Of a DNA stretch of 64,000 nt, positions 20,824 to 29,701 are shown one piece after another (position 1 is the stretch's first letter; each line of letters opens with the position of its first letter). The stretch is from NCBI RefSeq assembly GCF_013304385.1, contig NZ_JAAITU010000010.1:1-64000 (forward strand), given 5' to 3'. The position numbers and the translations under genes were made by a program. A model generated the notes under the pieces. That model was not told the origin of the DNA, ran no database searches, and saw only the letters and a list, made by a program, of their open reading frames with translations. The DNA comes from Blautia glucerasea. GTDB lineage: Bacteria > Bacillota > Clostridia > Lachnospirales > Lachnospiraceae.

Positions 20824-23802
20824 ATGCCAGAATTAGAATCAATGATAGAGCAAAAACTGATTGAACAATTAATTTACGGCGATTCTCAATGGACATACAG
20901 GGGGGATTTAAAAACGGAAGCTGATTTGTGGGCGAATTTCCGATATATCCTTGAGCAGAATAACAAAGAAAGACTGGATGGAGAAAGTCTGTCAGATTCT
21001 GAATTCGAGCAGGTAAAGAACCAGTTGCAATTTTCTTCATTTTATAAAGCCGGGGAGTGGCTGGTTGGTGAAAACGGAAAGGTGCAGGTTCATGTGCAGC
21101 GTGATACGAAAAGGCTGCATCTGGTCGTAATGAATCATGAGCATATAGCCGGTGGCAGCAGTGTATACGAAGTAATCAATCAGTACGAGGCACTGAAAAC
21201 GGATGAGGAGACTACAGGTCCGGGGAGAGACCGCAGATTTGACGTAACATTGATGATCAATGGTTTGCCTATGATACATATTGAATTGAAAAATAAGCAG
21301 CATTCCTATAAGGATGGTTTCAGACAGATAAAGAAATACATTGGCGAGGGAAAGTTTACTGGGATTTTCTCAGCAGTTCAGATGTTTGTAGTCAGCAATG
21401 GGGTAGACACCAAGTATTTTGCTGCGGCCAGTGATACAGAATTAAAACCTGAATTTATGAGTGGCTGGGTGGATAAAGACAATAATCCGGTGTCAGATTA
21501 TCTTGAGTTTGCAAAAAGCGTGCTCCGAATTCCGGAAGCACATGAAATGATTGCAAAATATACAGTCTTGGATGAAGATGCGAAAAGGCTGATATTACTT
21601 CGACCGTATCAGATTCATGCGATTGAATCCATACGTGAAGCATCTAAGGAAAGCAAGTCAGGATTTGTATGGCATACTACAGGTTCCGGAAAAACCTTAA
21701 CATCCTATAAAGCCACAAGAAATCTGTTGATGGATATTCCATCTATTGATAAAGCAATATTTCTGATTGACCGTAAAGATTTGGACATGCAGACAACGAT
21801 GGCATTTCAGGCGTATGCAAATAATGATTTGATAGATGTTGATGCAACAGAAAATGTAAATGATCTCAAAAAGAAACTGAAATCAGATGATCGCCAGGTT
21901 ATTGTTACGACGATTCAGAAAATGCAGATTCTGATCAGCAAGAGATTGCAGGAGGGAACAGCAGAATATAGAAAAATCAGGAATCTGAAGATTGCTTTTG
22001 TAGTAGATGAATGTCACAGAGCGGTTGCACCAAAAACAAAAAGAGAAATAGAACGATTTTTTGGAAGGTCCTTATGGTATGGCTTTACCGGAACTCCCAG
22101 ATTTGCAGAAAATCCATACCCACAGATGGGAGATTTACCTAGAACAACAGTAGAACTGTATGGCAACTGTCTTCATAGATATACGATACAAAATGCAATT
22201 CACGATAATGCTGTGCTGGGATTTCAAGTAGAGCACAATGGACCTAAAAATATTGAAGATGAGACAGACAGCAATGCATATGATAATGAAGCGCATATGT
22301 TAAAGGTTTTGGATATTATTTTGAACAAATCTTTTTATAAGCTGGGATTTCAAAATGGAAAAGGGCAGACTTATGAAGGAATGCTTACTACAAGTTCTAT
22401 TCAGATTGCACAGAAATATTATGATTTACTGACAAAGGTCAAAAACGGTGAAACATCTCTTACAATTGATGAGAAAATGAAACAGGTGCTTCCTGATTTT
22501 CCTAAATTTGCCATCACATATTCTGTGACAGAAAATGATGAAAGTTCACATGTTAATCAGCAGAAGATGCAGAAGTCGCTGGATGATTATAACAAAATGT
22601 TTAATACAAAATATGATCTGTCCCAGATCCAGGCATATAATGGCAATTTGAATAAACGCTTGGCAAGAAAGGATGCAAAGTTCAAAAGCAGAAATGAACA
22701 GCTGGATCTGGTTATTGTGGTAGATCGGCTTCTGACCGGGTTTGATGCACCATGTATGTCCACGATATTCATAGATCGGCAGCCTATGGGACCACATGAT
22801 CTAATTCAAGCGTTTTCAAGAACAAATCGTATTTTTAACAAAAATAAAACATATGGGCAGATTGTTACTTTCCAGGCACCAAAGCTTTTCAAAAAATGCG
22901 TGGATGATGCAGTAAGGCTGTATTCTGCCGGAAGTACCGAAAAAGCAATTATGTCAGAATGGAATGAGATTGAACCGGCATTTCGTAAAGCACTTTCAGC
23001 ACTTAGAGTTTGCGCCAGGACACCTTCGGAGATTGCAAATATGTCTGTGAAAGAAAAGAAAATTTTTGCGAAAATTTTTCAGTCATTTGACAGCCTGTTT
23101 GCACAACTAAAGTCATTTACAAGATATGATGACAGCATGCTTGAAAAATATGGCATAACAGAAGCAGAATATGATGATTATGCAGGGCATTACAAAAATG
23201 TGATAGAAGAGATCGCTGATGATAAGTCAGATACTCAATCAGAGAATGCGGAAGATGCAGGAGTGGATCAGGATTATGAACTTATGGCATACAGCAGCAC
23301 GAAAATTGATTATGAGTATATTATCAACCTGATTCAGAATATTGTGAATCCGTCAGAAGATGAGGGGAATATAACACCTGAAGAAAGACAAAAGAAGATT
23401 GATGAAGTAAAACAGTATGTGGAAGAACTGCGTAAGGATAATGTGAAGATAGCAGAACTTATGTCAGACTTGATTGCGGAAATTGAGAAGGATGATACAA
23501 AATATAGAGGACAGTCAATTCTCAATATTGTAGAAAATATGAAGCACGATTGTGTGAATAAAGTTATTTCAGATTTTTGTGTAACCTGGTATGCATCAAA
23601 AAATGATGTTTTGTATGCTGCGGTCCATTATAGAAACGGAGTAATTCCAAATGAAAATGAGATAAAGGCCACCTGTAATTATGCAGGTTACAAAGAAGAA
23701 CAGGAAAAGCCATTGCCAAAATTTAAATATTATAACCGAATGATGGCAGAATTGAGAAAAGTTCTTGATGAAGAAATAGAACCTCTTATGAGAACTGCCT
23801 GA
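20824..23802 (+). CDS. hsdR: Type I restriction endonuclease subunit HsdR
   Basis: The 992-residue protein starts at ATG 20824, nine bases after AAAGGAG (20808-20814). The N-terminal nuclease has a PD-(D/E)xK-type site (FDVTLMINGLPMIHIELKNK). The motor part has Walker A TGSGKT (286-291), the DEAH-like box DECH (395-398), a helicase motif III-like GFTGTPRF, and motif VI with QAFSRTNRIF. It translocates and cuts unmodified DNA with HsdM and HsdS. The reading frame is open upstream through the silent hsdS, so an HsdS-HsdR fusion can be encoded if that copy gains a start. No promoter is evident directly before it. Confidence 0.95.
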   Translation: MPELESMIEQKLIEQLIYGDSQWTYRGDLKTEADLWANFRYILEQNNKERLDGESLSDSEFEQVKNQLQFSSFYKAGEWLVGENGKVQVHVQRDTKRLHLVVMNHEHIAGGSSVYEVINQYEALKTDEETTGPGRDRRFDVTLMINGLPMIHIELKNKQHSYKDGFRQIKKYIGEGKFTGIFSAVQMFVVSNGVDTKYFAAASDTELKPEFMSGWVDKDNNPVSDYLEFAKSVLRIPEAHEMIAKYTVLDEDAKRLILLRPYQIHAIESIREASKESKSGFVWHTTGSGKTLTSYKATRNLLMDIPSIDKAIFLIDRKDLDMQTTMAFQAYANNDLIDVDATENVNDLKKKLKSDDRQVIVTTIQKMQILISKRLQEGTAEYRKIRNLKIAFVVDECHRAVAPKTKREIERFFGRSLWYGFTGTPRFAENPYPQMGDLPRTTVELYGNCLHRYTIQNAIHDNAVLGFQVEHNGPKNIEDETDSNAYDNEAHMLKVLDIILNKSFYKLGFQNGKGQTYEGMLTTSSIQIAQKYYDLLTKVKNGETSLTIDEKMKQVLPDFPKFAITYSVTENDESSHVNQQKMQKSLDDYNKMFNTKYDLSQIQAYNGNLNKRLARKDAKFKSRNEQLDLVIVVDRLLTGFDAPCMSTIFIDRQPMGPHDLIQAFSRTNRIFNKNKTYGQIVTFQAPKLFKKCVDDAVRLYSAGSTEKAIMSEWNEIEPAFRKALSALRVCARTPSEIANMSVKEKKIFAKIFQSFDSLFAQLKSFTRYDDSMLEKYGITEAEYDDYAGHYKNVIEEIADDKSDTQSENAEDAGVDQDYELMAYSSTKIDYEYIINLIQNIVNPSEDEGNITPEERQKKIDEVKQYVEELRKDNVKIAELMSDLIAEIEKDDTKYRGQSILNIVENMKHDCVNKVISDFCVTWYASKNDVLYAAVHYRNGVIPNENEIKATCNYAGYKEEQEKPLPKFKYYNRMMAELRKVLDEEIEPLMRTA

Positions 23803-23829
23803 AGTGGACTTAATTATATACATGTATGT

Positions 23830-23842
23830 ATCAGCGTAAGCA
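23830..23842 (+). repeat. Inverted repeat left of the recombinase gene
   Basis: ATCAGCGTAAGCA is perfectly repeated in reverse at 24813-24825, on the other side of the recombinase gene. Its core CAGCGTAAG is the same as in the four hsdS repeats. Confidence 0.85.
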
Positions 23843-23866
23843 ATTAAAAGGAAAAGGAGAATGCTT

Positions 23867-24793
23867 ATGCTTAGTGATACAGGAAATTCAATGCTTTTTT
23901 GCGAATATTATGCACAGTGGGTTGAGGTATATAAAAGAGGTGCAATCAGAGAAGCAACTATGGCAAAATATTTGATGACCCAGAAATGGGTGGAAAAACT
24001 GGCTCCAAAGGTGAAGGTGTCTGAACTGACGCGGACAAAATACCAGCAGCTTCTGAATGATTATGCAAAAGAGCATGAAAGACAGACAACTCTGGATTTT
24101 CATCATCAGCTTAAAGGCGCAATTTTGGATGCGGTTGATGAAGGAATGATTGAGAGAGATCCAACCAGAAAAGCAATTATTAAAGGAAAAACCCCAAGGG
24201 CAAAAAAGATAAAATATCTGAATCAATTTGAACTGCATACACTGATTGCTGATCTTGATATCAAAGAAGAACCTAATTGGGACTGGTTTATACTTCTGGT
24301 TGCAAAGACGGGAATGCGTTTTTCAGAGGCTTTGGCAATTACACCCTCAGATTTCGATTTTGCCAGACAAACATTGTCAATCAGCAAAACATGGGATTAT
24401 AAAGGTGACGGAGGTTTTTTGCCAACTAAAAATAAATCATCGGTAAGAAAGATTCAGATTGACTGGCAGATTGTGGTGAAATTTGCAGAATTGACAAAGG
24501 GATTGCCGGAAAATAAACCGATTTTTATTGATGAAACAAAAATTTATAATTCTACTGTGAATGATGTGCTGGCAAGACATTGCAAGAGATGCGGCATTTC
24601 AGAGATTTCCATACATGGACTTCGGCATACCCATGCATCGCTGTTGCTGTTTGCAGGAGTATCAATTGCCAGTGTTGCACGAAGGCTTGGACATGCCAGT
24701 ATGACCACAACACAGAAAACGTATCTGCATATTATTCAGGAATTGGAGAACAAAGATGTAGATTTGGTAATGAGGACTTTGTCAGGGTTATAA
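23867..24793 (+). CDS. Tyrosine recombinase (integrase family) of the restriction locus
   Basis: The 308-residue enzyme has an N-terminal SAM-like core-binding domain (FCEYYAQWVEVYKRG) and the full catalytic set: R151 (TGMRFSEAL), H250 and R253 (HGLRH), H276 (RLGHAS) and the nucleophile Y286 (TYLHI). ATG 23867 is preferred over ATG 23861 because AAGGAG (23854-23859) leaves only one base before the latter. It directly follows hsdR, and no phage genes surround it, so it resembles the recombinases dedicated to hsdS rearrangement. The 13-bp inverted repeat that flanks it shares nine bases with the hsdS repeats. Confidence 0.92.
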   Translation: MLSDTGNSMLFCEYYAQWVEVYKRGAIREATMAKYLMTQKWVEKLAPKVKVSELTRTKYQQLLNDYAKEHERQTTLDFHHQLKGAILDAVDEGMIERDPTRKAIIKGKTPRAKKIKYLNQFELHTLIADLDIKEEPNWDWFILLVAKTGMRFSEALAITPSDFDFARQTLSISKTWDYKGDGGFLPTKNKSSVRKIQIDWQIVVKFAELTKGLPENKPIFIDETKIYNSTVNDVLARHCKRCGISEISIHGLRHTHASLLLFAGVSIASVARRLGHASMTTTQKTYLHIIQELENKDVDLVMRTLSGL

Positions 24794-24812
24794 AATTAAA
24801 TTAGGTATAATA

Positions 24813-24825
24813 TGCTTACGCTGAT
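24813..24825 (-). repeat. Inverted repeat right of the recombinase gene
   Basis: TGCTTACGCTGAT is the exact reverse complement of 23830-23842. It is the only opposite-orientation copy of the CAGCGTAAG core that I found. Confidence 0.85.
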
Positions 24826-24854
24826 TTTGTAATTGATATGAAAATATGAAACAG

Positions 24855-24902
24855 AGAAAGAATGAAACCAAGAAAGAATGAAACCAAGAAAGAATGAAAC
24901 CA
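24855..24902 (+). repeat. Three perfect 16-bp tandem repeats before the methyltransferase gene
   Basis: AGAAAGAATGAAACCA occurs three times head to tail. Every unit contains an ATG, but the period is not a multiple of three, so these ATGs lie in different frames. Only the last (24894) opens the methyltransferase gene. Confidence 0.9.
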
Positions 24903-25499
24903 ATGAATCAAAGTGAAACGCAATGGGATAAGCTTTTAAAGATAAAAACCACGGGCAGGGACGACACACATTCTGACCAGTACAGGTATCCCTATGAACC
25001 GACTGCTTATACTGTACTGGAACGTCTGGCGAACAGTGGATTGATCAGGAAAAATAACACAGTGCTGGATTATGGTACCGGCAAGGGGCGGGTATGCTTT
25101 TTTCTTTCTTATCAGACCAGATGCAGATCCATCGGTGTGGAGTATGATGAGCGGATTTATCAGGAAGCGGCGGCAAACAGATCAGCAGCCGTATCAGGCA
25201 GCCGTACTTCTTTTGTACTAAACAGTGCTGAGAATTATGAGGTTCCGGCGGAAGTGGACAGATGCTATTTTTTTAATCCCTTTGCTTTGGAGATTTTACG
25301 GTCTGTTCTTGCAAGGATATATGAATCATATTACAGGAATCCAAGAAGCATGCTGCTGTTTTTCTATTATCCATCAGAAGAATATGTCAGCTTTCTGATG
25401 ACGCAGGGGCAGCTGATGTTTTATGATGAAATTGACACCAGGGATTTGTTTCAGGGAGAAGATAGCAGGGAAAAAATTCTGATATTTGAGGTGATCTGA
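24894..25499 (+). CDS. SAM-dependent methyltransferase
   Basis: The 201-residue protein has a class I methyltransferase fold with motif I VLDYGTGKGRVCFFLS (about residues 59-74), the acidic end of strand 2 (IGVEYDERIYQEA) and FFNPF in the position of motif IV. The substrate is unknown; the NPF could mean amine or other small acceptors. The start is ATG 24894, inside the last 16-bp repeat, or ATG 24903; neither has a strong ribosome site. It lies just beyond the recombinase repeat and may be ordinary chromosome. Confidence 0.8.
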   Translation: MKPMNQSETQWDKLLKIKTTGRDDTHSDQYRYPYEPTAYTVLERLANSGLIRKNNTVLDYGTGKGRVCFFLSYQTRCRSIGVEYDERIYQEAAANRSAAVSGSRTSFVLNSAENYEVPAEVDRCYFFNPFALEILRSVLARIYESYYRNPRSMLLFFYYPSEEYVSFLMTQGQLMFYDEIDTRDLFQGEDSREKILIFEVI

Positions 25500-25500
25500 T

Positions 25501-25617
25501 TTGGCTGATATAGCTGTAGATATTTACATGACAGAAATGCGGGAAAAGAATAGCAGATTGATGATCGCTGACAAAATACGGCAGCACTGTGAGGCAATTG
25601 CGAGGACTGCGAGGTAA
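25501..25617 (+). CDS. Possible 38-residue peptide after the methyltransferase
   Basis: A TTG-started frame (LADIAVDIYMTEMREKNSRL, then MIADKIRQHCEAIARTAR) begins just after the methyltransferase stop, with GAGGTGATC a few bases upstream. The amphipathic, Arg/Glu-rich composition looks coding, but it could be the end of a decayed gene. Low confidence. Confidence 0.3.
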   Translation: MADIAVDIYMTEMREKNSRLMIADKIRQHCEAIARTAR

Positions 25618-25744
25618 AACTCTTCAAGCAGTTGCCGAGTGAACAAGAATATGTTATATTACAGTTAAATGTAGTTTGTTAAGAGTAATTTGCAATTGCA
25701 GTTAATTTCAATTTCAAATCAAAATGAAAAGTGGGAGTGGTGAA

Positions 25745-27427
25745 ATGTACAAAGAAGAATATGAGCGCTGGCTGGCAGCGGATCTTGAGGATGCGGATCT
25801 GAAACCGGAATTATCAAAGATCAATGGAAATGACGAAGAGATCAAAGAGCGTTTTGCAGTAGCACTGAAGTTTGGAACTGCCGGACTTCGAGGCGTGCTG
25901 GGCGCAGGTACCAACCGGATGAATATTTATGTGGTACGTCAGGCTACACAGGGACTTGCCAACTGGGTAAAGACACAGGGCGGTTCCCAGACAGTTGCCA
26001 TCAGCTATGACAGCCGTATTAAGAGCGATGTTTTTGCCAAAACAGCAGCTGGCGTGCTGGCAGCCAATGGTATTAAAGTGCGGATTTATGATGCACTGAT
26101 GCCTGTACCGGCTCTTTCATTTGCAACCAGATATTATGAGTGTAATGCAGGAGTTATGGTGACTGCTTCCCACAATCCTGCGAAATATAACGGATATAAG
26201 GCATACGGTCCTGATGGATGTCAGATGACCGATGATGCTGCAGCGATCGTGTACGAAGAGATCCAGAAGACAGATGTGCTTACCGGTGCAAAATACATGT
26301 CTTTTGCAGAGGGCGTAGAGGAAGGTCTGATCCGTTTTGTAGGAGATGATTGCAAGAAAGCTCTTTATGAAGCAATTGAGTCCCGTCAGGTAAGACCGGG
26401 CCTTTGCAGCACCGCAGGCCTGAAGCTGGTGTACAGCCCTCTGAATGGCTCCGGACTGGTACCTGTTACACAGGTGCTGAAAGACATCGGTATTACAGAT
26501 ATTACCATCGTACCGGATCAGGAATATCCGAATGGTTATTTTACAACCTGCAGTTATCCTAATCCTGAGATTTTTGCAGCCCTTGAGCAGGGTCTGAATC
26601 TGGCAGAGAAGACAGGCGCTGATCTGATGCTTGCCACAGATCCGGATGCTGACCGTGTGGGAATCGCCATGAAGTGCCCGGATGGTTCTTATGAGCTGGT
26701 AAGCGGAAATGAAGTAGGAGTTCTTCTTCTTGATTATATTTGTGCAGGACGTATTGAGAAAGGCACTATGCCGAAGAATCCGGTAGCTGTGAAGTCTATT
26801 GTTTCCACACCTCTTGCAGATGCAGTAGCTACCCATTATGGTGTAGAGATGCGTAACGTACTGACAGGCTTCAAGTGGATCGGCGATCAGATCGCACAGC
26901 TGGAAGAGGCAGGAGAAGTAGACCGCTTTATCTTTGGATTTGAGGAAAGCTATGGATATCTGGCAGGACCTTATGTAAGAGATAAGGATGCTGTGATCGG
27001 TTCCATGCTGATCTGTGAGATGGCTGCATATTACAGAAGCATCGGAAGCTCTCTGAAGCAGAGACTTGAGGAAATTTATGCAGAGTATGGCCGTTACCTG
27101 AATAAGGTTGACAGCTTTGAGTTCCCTGGACTTAGCGGTATGGATACTATGGCAGGAATCATGCAGAAGCTTCGTCAGGATCCGCCTGCAGAGATCGCAG
27201 GCTATAAGGTAGTCAGCGTTGCAGACTATGAGAAGCCAGAGGAGACAGGGCTTCCGGCAGCGAATGTACTGATCTATAAACTGGAAAATAATGAGACAGT
27301 TATCGTTCGTCCGTCAGGAACAGAGCCAAAGATCAAGATTTATTACACAACTCTTGGAAAAGATCTGGAAGAGGCGCAGGCAGAGAAGGATAAGCTTGCA
27401 AAAGCATTGGAGCCCATTCTTGCCTGA
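25745..27427 (+). CDS. pgcA: Phosphoglucomutase / phosphosugar mutase
   Basis: The 560-residue alpha-D-phosphohexomutase has the active-site phosphoserine S142 in TASHNPAKYNGYK, the metal loop DPDADRVG, the sugar-binding FGFEESYGY and the phosphate-binding RPSGTEPKIK near the end. It interconverts glucose 1- and 6-phosphate (or related sugars) at the branch between glycolysis, glycogen and envelope polysaccharides. ATG 25745 is chosen for GGGAG at 25733-25737; ATG 25724 would lack a site. The gene is monocistronic with a terminator. Confidence 0.95.
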   Translation: MYKEEYERWLAADLEDADLKPELSKINGNDEEIKERFAVALKFGTAGLRGVLGAGTNRMNIYVVRQATQGLANWVKTQGGSQTVAISYDSRIKSDVFAKTAAGVLAANGIKVRIYDALMPVPALSFATRYYECNAGVMVTASHNPAKYNGYKAYGPDGCQMTDDAAAIVYEEIQKTDVLTGAKYMSFAEGVEEGLIRFVGDDCKKALYEAIESRQVRPGLCSTAGLKLVYSPLNGSGLVPVTQVLKDIGITDITIVPDQEYPNGYFTTCSYPNPEIFAALEQGLNLAEKTGADLMLATDPDADRVGIAMKCPDGSYELVSGNEVGVLLLDYICAGRIEKGTMPKNPVAVKSIVSTPLADAVATHYGVEMRNVLTGFKWIGDQIAQLEEAGEVDRFIFGFEESYGYLAGPYVRDKDAVIGSMLICEMAAYYRSIGSSLKQRLEEIYAEYGRYLNKVDSFEFPGLSGMDTMAGIMQKLRQDPPAEIAGYKVVSVADYEKPEETGLPAANVLIYKLENNETVIVRPSGTEPKIKIYYTTLGKDLEEAQAEKDKLAKALEPILA

Positions 27428-27493
27428 GTAAGCAGAGTATAAACAGATACGTGGCCTTTTGGCGCCATCCACATAACCATATATGAAATAATG

Positions 27494-27555
27494 ATCCCCT
27501 GTGCAGAATTTGGACAGACTTATGTCTGAGCCGATTCTGTATAGGGGATTTTTGC
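27494..27555 (+). terminator. Terminator after the phosphosugar mutase gene
   Basis: Nested stems ATCCCCT/AGGGGAT, CAGAAT/ATTCTG and CAGAC/GTCTG are followed by TTTTT. Confidence 0.8.
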
Positions 27556-27696
27556 GCTATAGCCCAAACCTATTCCTGATTATCTTATTTCGGTATAATC
27601 AAATGCATAAAACATATTGACTTGATATGAAAAATAGGATATTTTTCAGAAATAGAAAAACAACGCATAAAAGTGGATTGATAAGGAGGATACACT

Positions 27697-29103
27697 ATGA
27701 ATCCAAGAATTGTTTATCCGGATATATTTAAAAAGAACCATGCAGATAATTACCTGCAGGCTGCCATTGATACAGCAGAATGGATTGATACCCTGGCTGT
27801 AAAAACCCCATACGGCAGGATATGGAAGGCATTGCCTGACGATCAGGAAGGGTACAGGGAGGATGTGCCTATGTTTACATCAAAGAGCATGTATGACGGA
27901 TCCGCAGGTATTGGGATCTTCCTTATCCGCCTGTATGAAGCTACCGGGGATAACCGCTGGCTGGAAGAAGCACAGGAAGCAGCAGCTCATATCCTGGCAA
28001 CAAAGGTAGGAGCAGAGTGGTATTATGATACTCTTCATTCAGAGGTAAAAGGGATCATCCCGGTTCCAGGATGGGCGGCAGGCTCATACAATGGTCCTGT
28101 AGGTGAAGCCTATTTTCTGGAGGATCTGTACCAGGTGACAGGAAAGCAGGAATACAGGGATTATGTGCTTTATGTGGCGGATGTATTGCTTGAGGCAGCA
28201 GTGGAGGATGAGCAAGGGCTTCACTGGAGTGACCAGGAGGATGTGACAGCGGACGGGGGATTTATCGTATTTCTGGATCATGTGTATCGTAGAACAGGGA
28301 TAAAAAAGTATCTGGATTTTGCATGCAAGGCTGCAGACCGGATCGGAAAAGACACCCTGGATGCGCCTCTGGGAGGAAAATTCTGGAAACTTTTGGATCT
28401 GTCCATGATAGACTTTCCTAAGGAGACTACCTTTCCGAACTGGTCTCATGGCACCACAGGGACTGCCTGGATGTTTGCTGTCCTCTATCAGGACACAAAA
28501 CGGGAAGATTATCTAAAGCTTGCAAAAGCAGGTCTGGAGTATGCAATGAATATTTCTGTAGGAGATGAAACTGGACGCCTGATCCCGTATCAGGACCATC
28601 CGGTAACAGGACCCACGTATGATAAATATTATCTTAGCACCTGCCATGGCCCGGTAGGAAGCACTCTGGCATTCAGGGCAGTGTACGAAGCAACAGGAGA
28701 GGAGCTTTTCCGAAATTGGACAGAAGAACTTTCCAGGGGAATCGTGAAAGCAGGGGCGCCGGAGAAGCATTCCTGGGGATATTGGAATTGCAGATGCCAG
28801 TGCTGCGGAACTGCAGGGATCCTGGAGCATTTTGCTGCTATGTATGAGTTTACCGAAGAACAGGAATTCTATGAATATATGATCCGTACAGCAGATGTGC
28901 TGCTGGCAGATTCCGACCATCGTACACCGGGAAAGAAAACCTGGTATGACAGCTGGTGGAGAACCATTCCCACAAGGATCGTAAGCTATCCGGGTTTATA
29001 TGTGGGCGCAGCAGGATGCGGATCTTCTCTTTTGAAAACTTATGCAGTTATGACTGGCAAAAAGCTGACAAATTTATATGAATATCATTTTTTTGAAAAA
29101 TAA
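27697..29103 (+). CDS. LanC-like (lanthionine synthetase C family) protein
   Basis: The 468-residue protein has the repeating helical pattern of an alpha/alpha toroid and LanC-type landmarks: SYNGPVGEAYFLEDLY, NWSHGTTGTAWMF, STCHGPVGSTLAF, and CQCCGTAGILEHF where LanC has its zinc-binding C-H-G. LanC closes thioether rings in lanthipeptides, but the second site reads CCG rather than CHG, and there is no precursor peptide, dehydratase or exporter nearby. A stand-alone LanC-like or glycoside-hydrolase-like toroid of unknown substrate is more likely. ATG 27697 follows AAGGAGG. There is no signal peptide, so it is cytoplasmic. Confidence 0.8.
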   Translation: MNPRIVYPDIFKKNHADNYLQAAIDTAEWIDTLAVKTPYGRIWKALPDDQEGYREDVPMFTSKSMYDGSAGIGIFLIRLYEATGDNRWLEEAQEAAAHILATKVGAEWYYDTLHSEVKGIIPVPGWAAGSYNGPVGEAYFLEDLYQVTGKQEYRDYVLYVADVLLEAAVEDEQGLHWSDQEDVTADGGFIVFLDHVYRRTGIKKYLDFACKAADRIGKDTLDAPLGGKFWKLLDLSMIDFPKETTFPNWSHGTTGTAWMFAVLYQDTKREDYLKLAKAGLEYAMNISVGDETGRLIPYQDHPVTGPTYDKYYLSTCHGPVGSTLAFRAVYEATGEELFRNWTEELSRGIVKAGAPEKHSWGYWNCRCQCCGTAGILEHFAAMYEFTEEQEFYEYMIRTADVLLADSDHRTPGKKTWYDSWWRTIPTRIVSYPGLYVGAAGCGSSLLKTYAVMTGKKLTNLYEYHFFEK

Positions 29104-29238
29104 AATTCAATACTGTTCATTTTACCTGTAGTAATGGGCTCTTTTTTCAGCGTTTTCACCTTTTAAAAAGAATTGAAACAAGTTTTTTCCTGTGCTATGA
29201 TATACGAAGCAATTTTTCTGGATGCAGAGGTGGGTTCA

Positions 29239-29640
29239 ATGAACAGACAGGCTATCATACAAAAGTTCATATGTTTCGCACTGGGGATCATTATGGTCAT
29301 TGCAGGGGTGTACTTTGCGGATGTGCAGGCAGAAGCAGTTGGACGTTTGGAACAGAGCCCGGCTTTAGTTTCACTGATGTCACCGGAGCTTGCAAGGAGC
29401 ACTCAGGACACAGCAGAAGAGCCGTCCGGCCTTCGCCAGGCTTGTGAGTCCCTGGAAGAGGCAAGACGTTATCTGCAAAGGAACGGCATTGCGGTATGCC
29501 TGATTATTTTGGCGGCAATTTGTTTTTTGGTAAATTTTCATTACATGGAAAAGAAAAGACGGTTCTGCATCCTCTGCAATGTGGGTGGGCGAAGCCAGAT
29601 CATAAGATATATACATCAGCAGGATGGAAGAAAGCACTGA
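29239..29640 (+). CDS. Small two-helix membrane protein of unknown function
   Basis: The 133-residue protein has a hydrophobic segment near residues 10-29 and another near 86-103, with a soluble, Glu-rich loop of about 55 residues between them (SPELARSTQDTAEEPSGLRQ). The short basic tail has Cys pairs (RFCILCNVGG). ATG 29239 follows GAGGTGGG. It lies 60 bp before an SLC13/ArsB-type permease on the same strand and may be its accessory, but no family is recognised. Confidence 0.6.
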   Translation: MNRQAIIQKFICFALGIIMVIAGVYFADVQAEAVGRLEQSPALVSLMSPELARSTQDTAEEPSGLRQACESLEEARRYLQRNGIAVCLIILAAICFLVNFHYMEKKRRFCILCNVGGRSQIIRYIHQQDGRKH

Positions 29641-29701
29641 TCTTCTGTATACGGAAAAAGGATAATGATATCCAAGATACATATATGGAGGAAAAGAGAG
29701 A

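Noticed and set aside
23867-24793. Integrase as a sign of a prophage or integrative element
   Set aside because: No structural, replication, conjugation or excision genes flank it, and no tRNA attachment site is seen. Its place after hsdR and the shared repeat core fit a locus-specific recombinase.
27697-29103. Lanthipeptide biosynthesis cluster
   Set aside because: Only the LanC-like gene is present; no precursor peptide, LanB/LanM or transporter lies within several kilobases.
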